This document shows, one piece after another, positions 42,391 to 49,710 of a DNA stretch of 64,000 nt; the first letter of the stretch is position 1; each line of letters starts with the position of its first letter. The stretch is taken from NCBI GenBank assembly GCA_963800475.1, contig CAWDAZ010000002.1:186001-250000 (forward strand), written 5' to 3'. The notes beneath the pieces were generated by a model, which ran no database searches, had not been told where the DNA came from, and was given only the letters and a program-made list of their open reading frames with translations. Source of the stretch: Palsa-465 sp963800475. Lineage in GTDB: Bacteria; Actinomycetota; Thermoleophilia; Solirubrobacterales; Solirubrobacteraceae. The position numbers were made by a program, and so were the translations under genes.

Positions 42391-43488
42391 GTGCTCGCGA
42401 TGATCGTCGCGAACATGCGCCGGCGGTGGGGCCGGACGCTGCTGACGGCGCTCGGAGCGGCGATCGGTGTGACCACGGTCGTCGCGCTCCTGTCGGTGAC
42501 CGGCGGGCTGTCCCGCAGCGCGGGCGATCTGGCGAAGCTCGGAAGCGCCGACTTCGGGGTGTTTCAGGCCGGGCTGTCTGATTTGACGGCGTCCTCGCTG
42601 CCCGGTTCGGTCGTTGCAAGAATCCGCGCGCGTCCCGGGGTCGCGGCCGTCTCCGGAGTTCAGATCGTGGCCAACGCGCTCAGCGCGGACCACTCGGTTC
42701 TGCTGTTCGGCGCAAACCTCCACGGCGTGTTCGTCAAGCGTCTGGTGCTGGTGTCCGGGCACCTGCCAGTGGGTCGTGAGGTGCTCGTGGGAGCCGGTGC
42801 GGCCGGGAGCCTCCACACCCGCGTGGGAGGGACGCTCACCATCCATGGACAACCGCTCCCCGTAGCCGGGATCTTCCGGTCCGGGCTTGCGCTCGAGGAC
42901 TCCGGTGTCGTGGCGCCGCTGAGCGTCACTCAGCAGCTCTCAGGGAGGACCAACGAGGTCAGCATGGTCGCGGTGTCAGTGTCGCCCGGTTACCGGGACG
43001 TCGACGTCGAGCGCAGCGTCGACGGGGCGATCCCCGGGGTCGTATCGCTCGGCGACCCGAGCGAGGTGGCGCGCGTGGACACCAACAGCCGGGTGATCAC
43101 GAAGGCGTCGATCATCATCGCGGTCCTGTCGTTGCTGCTCGGGGCCGTCGTCGTGATCAACACGATGGCGATGGCGGTGATCGAGCGCCGGCGTCAGTTC
43201 GGCCTGCTCGCGGTCGTCGGCTGGACGCGGGCCCGGATCGCCAGGCTGATCCTCGGCGAGGCGCTCGCCGTCTGCACCGCAGGCGCGCTGCTCGGGCTCG
43301 CGCTTGGCGCCCTCGCGAGCGAGCTCGTCGTCCGGGCACTGGCGGCGGCGGCGTTCGTATCACCCGCGATCACGCCGTGGGTGTTGGCGCGCGGTCTGCT
43401 CGTCGGGCTCGCGCTCGGTGCGACCGGCGCGCTGTTCGCCGTCTGGCGGGTGATGAGCATTCCGCCCCTGAGGGCCATCAGCACATAG
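42391..43488 (+). CDS. FtsX/MacB-type ABC permease
   Basis: 365 residues, GTG start 3 nt after the ATPase stop. TM1 about 18-40 (TLLTALGAAIGVTTVVALLS), an extracytoplasmic MacB-like domain about 45-230, then three C-terminal TMs (ASIIIAVLSLLLGAVVVINT, CTAGALLGLALGALASELVV, LLVGLALGATGALFAVWRVM). The VIERRRQFGLLAVVGWTRAR loop is the FtsX-family coupling motif. Likely mechanotransmission or lipoprotein/lipid export; substrate unknown. Confidence 0.88.
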   Translation: MLAMIVANMRRRWGRTLLTALGAAIGVTTVVALLSVTGGLSRSAGDLAKLGSADFGVFQAGLSDLTASSLPGSVVARIRARPGVAAVSGVQIVANALSADHSVLLFGANLHGVFVKRLVLVSGHLPVGREVLVGAGAAGSLHTRVGGTLTIHGQPLPVAGIFRSGLALEDSGVVAPLSVTQQLSGRTNEVSMVAVSVSPGYRDVDVERSVDGAIPGVVSLGDPSEVARVDTNSRVITKASIIIAVLSLLLGAVVVINTMAMAVIERRRQFGLLAVVGWTRARIARLILGEALAVCTAGALLGLALGALASELVVRALAAAAFVSPAITPWVLARGLLVGLALGATGALFAVWRVMSIPPLRAIST

Positions 43489-43625
43489 TGCTGCGCTGGG
43501 GTGCCACCCGACCGTTCGGGGGCTCGATGCCTCAACGCGGCTCAGTAGATACCCGCATCGGGCTCAGCGGGCGGCACCGATGTCGCACCCGCCCGGCGGG
43601 GCTTAGATAGCGGTGGAGGTAGACG

Positions 43626-43853
43626 ATGAGTGCCCAGCCAACTACTTCAACGGTCCGGCGGGCCCGACTCGGGGATTGGATCGAGGCGCGCGGCCTGCCG
43701 GGCCATCCGTCACGTCGCGGCGAGATCGTCGAGCTGCTCGGTGGTCCCGGTCACGAGCACTTCCGTGTTCGCTGGGACGAACAGCACGAGTCGATCATGT
43801 ACCCGGCGGACGGGGTGATCGTGGTTCCGCGGCGGCGTCGGCGCGGCGCCTAG
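43626..43853 (+). CDS. DUF1918-family protein
   Basis: 75 residues; ATG preceded by GGTGGAGGTAGACG. GDWIEARGLPGHPSRRGEIV, GHEHFRVRWDEQHESIMYPA, DGVIVVP matches the DUF1918 SH3-like small beta barrel. Function unknown. It starts a short run of three small frames ahead of the MMPL gene. Confidence 0.85.
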   Translation: MSAQPTTSTVRRARLGDWIEARGLPGHPSRRGEIVELLGGPGHEHFRVRWDEQHESIMYPADGVIVVPRRRRRGA

Positions 43854-43873
43854 AAACCGATGGTGGAGGCGAG

Positions 43874-44035
43874 ATGGCAACCACAAGCTCAGACACGCAT
43901 CCCCACGAGAACCCGTTCAAGGGGTTCGATGATTCCGTCGAGACGCTCGGCGTGATCGAGGTCGCCGCGCTCGGGGTCGTGTTGACTGGCTTCATCGGGA
44001 TGCTCAACGAGCCTGGCGAAGACGAAGCGCGATAG
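43874..44035 (+). CDS. small protein with one hydrophobic segment
   Basis: 53 residues; ATG preceded by GGTGGAGGCGAG, nearly the same leader as the DUF1918 gene 20 nt upstream. Sequence: polar start with MATTSSDTHPHENPFKGFDD, then SVETLGVIEVAALGVVLTGF, IGMLNEPGEDEAR. The central 20 residues could form a weak membrane helix. No family recognised. Confidence 0.6.
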   Translation: MATTSSDTHPHENPFKGFDDSVETLGVIEVAALGVVLTGFIGMLNEPGEDEAR

Positions 44036-44039
44036 CGCC

Positions 44040-44111
44040 ATGTTCGAGATCCGGATCGATGGTCGCGGTGGCCAGGGCGTCGTCACCGCCGCCGAGCTGC
44101 TGAGGAGGTGA
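44040..44111 (+). pseudogene. N-terminal remnant of 2-oxoacid:ferredoxin oxidoreductase gamma subunit
   Basis: ATG at 44040 opens a 23-codon frame: MFEIRIDGRGGQGVVTAAEL then LRR and TGA. 'EIR..GRGGQG.VTAAELL' is the conserved N-terminus of the gamma subunit of multi-subunit pyruvate/2-oxoacid:ferredoxin oxidoreductases (normally about 180-200 residues). Nothing of the remainder follows; the last codons contain the GAGGAGG Shine-Dalgarno of the MMPL gene at 44117. A deletion joining a por operon to mmpL is the simplest explanation. It may now act as a short leader frame. Confidence 0.7.
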
Positions 44112-44116
44112 CGACG

Positions 44117-46318
44117 ATGCGCAAGCACTCGAACTTGGCGGCCGTTGCAGGGGGGTGGAGCGCGAAGCATCGTCGCAAGGCCATCCTCGGCTGGCTCGCG
44201 TTTGTCGTGATCGCGTACGCGATCGGCGCCGTCACGGGCGTGCAGCAGCTGACCGACGTGCAGATGGGAAACGGCGAGTCCAAGCAGGCGACCGCCGTCT
44301 ACCAGCGCGGCTTTCCGTATCACTCCGGCGAGCAGGTGCTGATCCAGGGACAGGGCGCGGTCCGGATCGGAAGCCCCGCGATGACGGGCGCCGTCAACGA
44401 CCTGACGCGGCGCCTCGCGGCGATCCGGACGGTGAACGGGATTCGCTCACCGCTTCAGAGCGTCAACAAGGGGCTTCGGTCGCGCGACGGCCGCTCGATG
44501 CTCGTGACCTTCAACGTCGCCGGAGACTCGACCCAGGCACAGAAGCACGTCGCCGCCGCGCTCGCGGCGACCGCGGCGACCGCGGCGGCATACCCACAGC
44601 TGCGCGTCGAGGAGTTCGGCGCCGCGAGCGCCAACAAGGCGCTCGGCAAGGCCTTCACCAATGACGCGAAGAAGGCCGAGTACACCTCGATCCCCGTCAC
44701 CCTGATCATCCTGGTGTTCGCGTTCGGATCGCTGGTCGCGGCCGGCGTACCGCTGCTGCTCGGGCTGACCGCCGTGATCGCCGCGCTGGGGCTGATCGGG
44801 CCGCTCAGCCATCTGATCCCGATCACTCCAGGGCAGCTCGACGCGGTCGTTGCGCTGATCGGGCTCGCAGTCGGCGTCGACTACTCGATGTTCTACCTGC
44901 GGCGGAAGCTCGAGGAGCGCCACTCGGGCCACGACAACGACACCGCGCTGGCGCGCGCGGCGGCCACCTCCGGGCGGGCCGTCCTGGTCTCGGGGCTGAC
45001 CGTGATAACCGCGATGGCCGGAATGTTCCTCGCGGGCAATGCCGTTTTCGATTCGCTCGCGATGGGCACGATGCTCGTCGTCGCGATCGCCGTGATCGGG
45101 TCCGTGACCGTGCTGCCGGCGGTGATCGCGGCGCTCGGCGACAAGGTCGAGAAGGGGCGCGCGCCGTTCATCGCCCGGCGGCGTGAGCGGGGGCGCTCGC
45201 CCGCATGGAGCTGGGTGATCGATCACGTGTTGCGGGTGCCGGTCGTGTCGCTGGTGCTGTCCGCCGGGCTGCTGATCGCGCTGGCCGTGCCCGCGCTCGG
45301 CATGCACACGGTCGATCCGGGCTTCGTCGGGCTCCCCCCGAACCTCCCGATCATGACGACATACGATCGGATCCAGCGGGCGTTCCCGGGTGGGCCGCTG
45401 CCGGCGCTCGTGGTCGTCCGGTCCCCGGACGTCACGTCCAGGGCGGTCACCCGAGCGATCTCGCGGATGGCGGACACCGCGCTGGCGACCGGTCAGATGG
45501 GCGGACCGGTCATCGTCTCGGTGAGCCCCGACCGAACGGTCGCGGCGGTGACGATCTCGCTTGCCGGGAACGGCACCAACCGGGCGTCGGAGCAGGCACT
45601 CGCGACGCTGCGGCGAACGATCATCCCCCACACGGTGAACGCCGTCCCCGGCACCCAGGCGTACGTGGGAGGGGCGACGGCGGGCTCGAGGGACTTCAAC
45701 GACAGGATGAAGGCGCGCCTCCCGCTCGTCTTCGGGTTCGTGCTCGGGCTCGCCTTCGTGCTGCTGTTGCTGACCTTCCGCTCGATCGTGATCCCGCTGA
45801 TGACGATCGTGCTCAACCTGCTGTCGGTCGGTGCGGCCTACGGAATCGTGACGCTGGTCTTCCAGCACGGCTACCTGCGTTCCGCGCTCGGGGCCCAGAA
45901 CATCAGCGGCGTGATCGACTGGCTGCCCGTGTTCCTGTTCGTGGTGCTGTTCGGGCTGTCGATGGACTACCACGTGCTGATCCTCAGCCGCATCCGCGAG
46001 GCACACGCGGGTGGAATGAAGACCGCCGATGCCGTGGGCGAGGGAATCAAGGCGACCGCCGGCGTCGTGACGAGCGCTGCGCTTGTGATGGTCGCGGTGT
46101 TCTCGATCTTCGCGATCCTGCCCGAGATCATGTTCAAGCAGTTCGGGGTCGCGCTCGCCGTTGCGGTGCTGATCGACGCGACGATCGTGCGTGCCGTGCT
46201 GCTTCCGTCGACGATGAAGCTGCTCGGCGAATGGAACTGGTATCTCCCAGGCCGCCCGTCGGTGCACCGGCGCTCGGCCCCGCCGCACACACCGGCTCCG
46301 CCGCTGGTGAAGGTATGA
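44117..46318 (+). CDS. MMPL/RND-family exporter
   Basis: 733 residues from the ATG at 44117, with GAGGAGG 8 nt upstream. Typical actinobacterial MmpL of two repeats: TM1 about 27-46 (ILGWLAFVVIAYAIGAVTG), extracellular domain 1, TM2-6 at about 195-340 with GLAVGVDYSMFYLRRKLEER (conserved Asp-Tyr in the proton relay), and the second half from about 375 with TM8-12 including FGLSMDYHVLILSRIREAHA. C-terminal VLIDATIVRAVLLPSTMKLL. Exports lipids or small hydrophobic molecules. It lacks the long repeat-rich domain of the exporter at 25333. Confidence 0.93.
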   Translation: MRKHSNLAAVAGGWSAKHRRKAILGWLAFVVIAYAIGAVTGVQQLTDVQMGNGESKQATAVYQRGFPYHSGEQVLIQGQGAVRIGSPAMTGAVNDLTRRLAAIRTVNGIRSPLQSVNKGLRSRDGRSMLVTFNVAGDSTQAQKHVAAALAATAATAAAYPQLRVEEFGAASANKALGKAFTNDAKKAEYTSIPVTLIILVFAFGSLVAAGVPLLLGLTAVIAALGLIGPLSHLIPITPGQLDAVVALIGLAVGVDYSMFYLRRKLEERHSGHDNDTALARAAATSGRAVLVSGLTVITAMAGMFLAGNAVFDSLAMGTMLVVAIAVIGSVTVLPAVIAALGDKVEKGRAPFIARRRERGRSPAWSWVIDHVLRVPVVSLVLSAGLLIALAVPALGMHTVDPGFVGLPPNLPIMTTYDRIQRAFPGGPLPALVVVRSPDVTSRAVTRAISRMADTALATGQMGGPVIVSVSPDRTVAAVTISLAGNGTNRASEQALATLRRTIIPHTVNAVPGTQAYVGGATAGSRDFNDRMKARLPLVFGFVLGLAFVLLLLTFRSIVIPLMTIVLNLLSVGAAYGIVTLVFQHGYLRSALGAQNISGVIDWLPVFLFVVLFGLSMDYHVLILSRIREAHAGGMKTADAVGEGIKATAGVVTSAALVMVAVFSIFAILPEIMFKQFGVALAVAVLIDATIVRAVLLPSTMKLLGEWNWYLPGRPSVHRRSAPPHTPAPPLVKV

Positions 46319-46410
46319 ACCGCCGGGGCGGCTGCCCCATGGTCCGGCGTCACGCCGGCGCGACGTTGATATCTGCGCGGCTGGAACGGTGGTTCAGGCG
46401 CCCCGTAGGG

Positions 46411-46953
46411 TCACGCGCCGGCGCCCTCGGCAGTAACGGTGGTGCCGGCGGATCGCGCCAGCTCCGCACCCCAGGCCCGTGCGCGGTCGAGCTCGCCGTC
46501 CTCGAGCGGTCCCTCGGTGTCTGTGACCAGGAAGCTCTCGGTCGACACCACCTCGTAGTAATGGTGGCGCAGCCGCTTGGCGATCCCACGCGATGCGACG
46601 CCGGTCATCCAGGGAGCCTTGTCGAGCCTCGTGTCGAACGTGGCCGCCCGGGCGCCATCGCGGTCGGCTAGCTCTGCAAGCCACGCTCGAAGCCCCGGGC
46701 CGGCGGCGGCGTCGGGTTCGACGTGAGTCCCCTTATCCTCCTCCGCAGCCTCCGCGGCTATCTGGCGGCTGCGATTCGTCGCCAGCCCGTGCATGTGCGT
46801 GGGGCCACCCACGACCAGCATCTCGGTGTCGCCGAGCTCCGCGGGCGCGCCGGCTACGGACACGACCCTTGCACCGCCGAGTCCCTCCGCCACCGCCTCG
46901 GCGATCGCCCGGGTGTTGCCGTAGATCGATTCGTATACGACGAGTGCATTCAT
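46411..46953 (-). CDS. flavodoxin-domain protein
   Basis: 180 residues; ATG at 46953 overlaps the patatin-like gene stop. FMN phosphate loop VVYESIYGNTRAIAEAVAEG, then MLVVGGPTHMHG (isoalloxazine loop) and a C-terminal RARAWGAELARSAG helix. Long-chain flavodoxin fold of the type common in actinobacteria. Could be an electron acceptor for the PFOR at 2626, but no sequence evidence links them; here it is the last gene of a TreT-patatin operon. Confidence 0.88.
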   Translation of the reverse strand: MNALVVYESIYGNTRAIAEAVAEGLGGARVVSVAGAPAELGDTEMLVVGGPTHMHGLATNRSRQIAAEAAEEDKGTHVEPDAAAGPGLRAWLAELADRDGARAATFDTRLDKAPWMTGVASRGIAKRLRHHYYEVVSTESFLVTDTEGPLEDGELDRARAWGAELARSAGTTVTAEGAGA

Positions 46954-48080
46954 GCCTGGCTCCGTGCGGTAGGGATTGGTCGTTGGCGCTGCGAGGCCGG
47001 ACGCGAGCGGAAGGCGTCGAGCGCCTGGGTGGCGCGCCGGTAGCCGGAGCGGATCAGCTCGGGCCACCGGCTGCGGTCGATGAAGAGGTCGTAGAAGGCG
47101 GGTCCCCGCAACAGCCTGTGGTCGGCAGCGTCGATCACGGTCATCGCATCGCCGAACGTTCGCCGAGTGCGCTTCGCGAGCTCGAGCTGGAATCCCTGCT
47201 CGGCCTGTCTGGAGGCGGTCAGGATGCCCATCCGGTGCTGCTGCCAGCCGGTGATGTCCTCGCCCTCGAGCTGCGCCGGGAGCATGAAGTTGATCGCGAA
47301 GACGTGATCGAAGCCCCCGGCCTCGGCGATCGGTGCGGCCGGCAGCAGGTCGATGATCCCGCCGTCGACGTACAGGTGCCCGTCGACCTCCACGGACTCG
47401 ATGAACACCGGGAGCGCGATCGCGATCCGCACCAGCCTCCCGAGCGGCAGCGTCGGCTTGGAGACCGTGCCGAAGTACTCGACCCTGCCGCGGTCCATGT
47501 CGTAGACGATCGACATCAGCGGGATCTCCAGCTCACCTGCCGTCAGCGTGCCGAAGCGCTCGGTGAACGTCCGCTCGATCGCCTCACCCTTCGCGATCCC
47601 TGTGAATCCGCGCAGCGCAGAGACCGCATAGCCGGGCAGCTTCGCCCACTGGATGTCGAGGTAGTCCTCGAGGTGCCACGCCAGCGAGAAGTCAGCCATC
47701 TCCTCCGCACTCAGCCCCGCCGCCCACTGGGATCCCCAGATCGTGCCCCCAGAGCACGCGGAGATCAGCTCGGGCTCGAGCCCGGCCTCCTCAAACGCCC
47801 TCCGTACACCGATCAGCGACACGCACGCACCGGCGCCGCCGCCCGCGATGATCGCGATTCGACGGCCGGCCAGCGAGCGGATCGGCCGGCGGCAGAAGGA
47901 CGGCAGTACGTTCGTCGGCGGCGGCGAGCTGCGGTCGACGCCGGGAATCGGGAACAACGCGCGCCTGGCCCGTGACAGGAAACCGGGGTCGATCGTGGCG
48001 CGGACGAGCTCGACCCGCTCGCGAACCCAACCGAAGCCGAGCAGCACGTTGTAGAGGTCGAGGTCAGCGCGTCCGGGCAT
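46950..48080 (-). CDS. patatin-like phospholipase
   Basis: 376 residues; ATG at 48080 overlaps the TreT stop (TGATG). Oxyanion motif IIAGGGAGACVSLIGVRRAF at about 75-94. The nucleophile elbow reads ISACSGGTIWG, where GxSxG normally stands; the first Gly is Ala and Ser is at about 110. Catalytic Asp is in LYVDGGIIDLLP. N-terminal 70 residues have no recognised domain. Lipid acyl hydrolase acting on phospholipid or neutral lipid, perhaps on the storage lipids made by the WS/DGATs. Confidence 0.85.
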   Translation of the reverse strand: MPGRADLDLYNVLLGFGWVRERVELVRATIDPGFLSRARRALFPIPGVDRSSPPPTNVLPSFCRRPIRSLAGRRIAIIAGGGAGACVSLIGVRRAFEEAGLEPELISACSGGTIWGSQWAAGLSAEEMADFSLAWHLEDYLDIQWAKLPGYAVSALRGFTGIAKGEAIERTFTERFGTLTAGELEIPLMSIVYDMDRGRVEYFGTVSKPTLPLGRLVRIAIALPVFIESVEVDGHLYVDGGIIDLLPAAPIAEAGGFDHVFAINFMLPAQLEGEDITGWQQHRMGILTASRQAEQGFQLELAKRTRRTFGDAMTVIDAADHRLLRGPAFYDLFIDRSRWPELIRSGYRRATQALDAFRSRPASQRQRPIPTARSQA

Positions 48081-49537
48081 CAGCTCGGGCTTCCTGCCAG
48101 CTCCAGCGGCTCGCGCCGGTCCGCGAGCCGCTGGATCAGCTCGAAGTAGCGCGCCAGGTGCGCAGGCGCGAGGAACTGCTCGCGGACGCGTTCGTGCGCC
48201 GCGGACCCGAGCCGCGCCGCGGTGTCCGGGTCCGCGATCAGCCTCAGCACGGCGTCGGCAAACGCCGGCAGGTCGCGCGGATTGTCGATCAGGATCCCCG
48301 ACTCACCGTCGACGATCTGCTCCGAGATTCCACCGACGCGGCTTCCCACGACAGGCCGCGACTTCCACATCGCCTCGGCGACCGTCAGGCCGAACCCTTC
48401 GGCGAGGCTCTTCTGGACCACGATGTCGGCGTGACGCTGGAGCGCGTTGACGATCGCAGCGTTCTCGGCGCCGTCGTCCATCGGCAGCGACGCGAGGTGA
48501 ACCCGGCTCCTCGCCTCCGCGGGCAACGCCCGGCGCGCGCGCCGCACCGATGCCAGCACGGCGGCACCCTCCGGGTCGTCGGCGACGGCCTTCGTTGAGG
48601 GGCCCACGAGCAACAGATGCGCATCGGTCCGACCGGCGATGTGCATCGCGTACGCCCGCAGGACCCCAAGCGGGTCCTTGAGCCGATCCCAACGCGAGAT
48701 CTGCATCACGACCCGGTCGTCGGGAGAGAGCGGTGCGTGCTCGGTCATGGTCGCCCGGCGGTCGACCCGTCCCGGGGTGCCATCCCAGCGTGTGAACGTG
48801 GGCCTGCCTCCGTCCCGGTGAGGAACGATGCCCGCGGCCGACAGGATTGCCAGCGACTGCGATCTCGTCTGATCGGCGTTCTTGGGCGAGAACGCATCGA
48901 TCGACGGCGGGATCACCGCCAGCCGGTCCTCCGCGAGCCCGTCCCACGCGAACGCGGCGCGGGAGAACACGTACGCAGCGGCATGCTTCACGAACGGCTG
49001 CAGGAACGCCCACGCCTCGTGCGCCGGCCCGTTGGCGCGGTCGCGACCGACGTGGCAGCGCCAGATCACCGTCGCGCCCGTTCGCCGCACGGCGTCGACG
49101 AGCCCTGCCGTCTGCGGGTCGTGAAGGATCACCACGTCGCTTTGATGCACGAGCGGGACCAGCTCCGCGGCGTTGGCGTCCAGCGTCTGCCGATAGACGC
49201 GGCGCTCGCGCTGCCCGAGCTCACCGCGATCGCCACTGAAGCCATGCAGGCGGTTGTGGAGGCGCTTGGTGATCGCGAAGAACTCGCGGCTCCCCGAGAT
49301 CACCGCCCAGCGCGCATCGACTCCGGCACCGCGGGAGTAGCCGAGCAGCGGGCGCAGCAGCTCGACGACACCGCCTCCGCTGGCGGTCGAGTTCACGTTC
49401 CAGACGACGCGGCCATGGAGCTCCTGGGCGCCGGCCTCGATCAGCTCGAGCAGCGCGTCGTACTCGCTCGGAAGCAGCACCGACTCGAAGCGACGGGGAT
49501 CCATCGCGACAACCGGAACATGCTTGAGCAGCGGCAT
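48080..49537 (-). CDS. treT: GT4 glycosyltransferase, probable trehalose synthase TreT
   Basis: 485 residues from ATG 49537. N-terminal LLPSEYDALLELIEAGAQEL and GRVVWNVNSTASGGGVVELL ... LLGYSRGAGVDARWAVISGS, then FFAITKRLHNRLHG match the TreT group (NDP-glucose plus glucose to trehalose). C-terminal Rossmann domain: QISRWDRLKDPLGVLRAYA, ADIVVQKSLAEGFGLTVAEA (EX7E) and MWKSRPVVGSRVGGISEQIV. Trehalose would be a stress solute. Promoter region shared with adhE; the 32-bp repeat starts 20 nt upstream. Confidence 0.85.
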   Translation of the reverse strand: MPLLKHVPVVAMDPRRFESVLLPSEYDALLELIEAGAQELHGRVVWNVNSTASGGGVVELLRPLLGYSRGAGVDARWAVISGSREFFAITKRLHNRLHGFSGDRGELGQRERRVYRQTLDANAAELVPLVHQSDVVILHDPQTAGLVDAVRRTGATVIWRCHVGRDRANGPAHEAWAFLQPFVKHAAAYVFSRAAFAWDGLAEDRLAVIPPSIDAFSPKNADQTRSQSLAILSAAGIVPHRDGGRPTFTRWDGTPGRVDRRATMTEHAPLSPDDRVVMQISRWDRLKDPLGVLRAYAMHIAGRTDAHLLLVGPSTKAVADDPEGAAVLASVRRARRALPAEARSRVHLASLPMDDGAENAAIVNALQRHADIVVQKSLAEGFGLTVAEAMWKSRPVVGSRVGGISEQIVDGESGILIDNPRDLPAFADAVLRLIADPDTAARLGSAAHERVREQFLAPAHLARYFELIQRLADRREPLELAGSPS

Positions 49538-49557
49538 CGAGTTACCTCGTCCTGGGA

Positions 49558-49621
49558 GCCTCGCAGCGGGACCGGCCCGCCGCCACGGAGCCTCGCAGCG
49601 GGACCGGCCCGCCGCCACGGT
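49558..49621. repeat. 32-bp tandem repeat, two copies plus a truncated third
   Basis: GCCTCGCAGCGGGACCGGCC with its 12-nt tail runs 49558-49589 and again 49590-49621, differing only in the last base. A third, degenerate start (GCCTCGCCCCACCGCGAC) leads directly into the shared regulatory element. It lies in the divergent treT/adhE promoter. Confidence 0.9.
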
Positions 49622-49634
49622 GCCTCGCCCCACC

Positions 49635-49658
49635 GCGACTGCGGAGAAACCCGTACGC
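49635..49658 (-). promoter_or_regulatory. shared upstream element (inverted) before adhE
   Basis: Minus-strand GCGTACGGGTTTCTCCGCAG continuing TCGC; 16 of 21 positions agree with GCGTACGTAGTTTCCCGCAGT without gaps. It is in reverse orientation relative to adhE, with its centre about 62 nt before the ATG. GATCCT lies 6 nt before the ATG and there is no Shine-Dalgarno. treT starts 97 nt away on the other side. Confidence 0.5.
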
Positions 49659-49710
49659 GCTGCCGGGTTCCCCGGATGCGGCGGCCCCCGGCTCCGGCGA
49701 TCCTGGGCAG

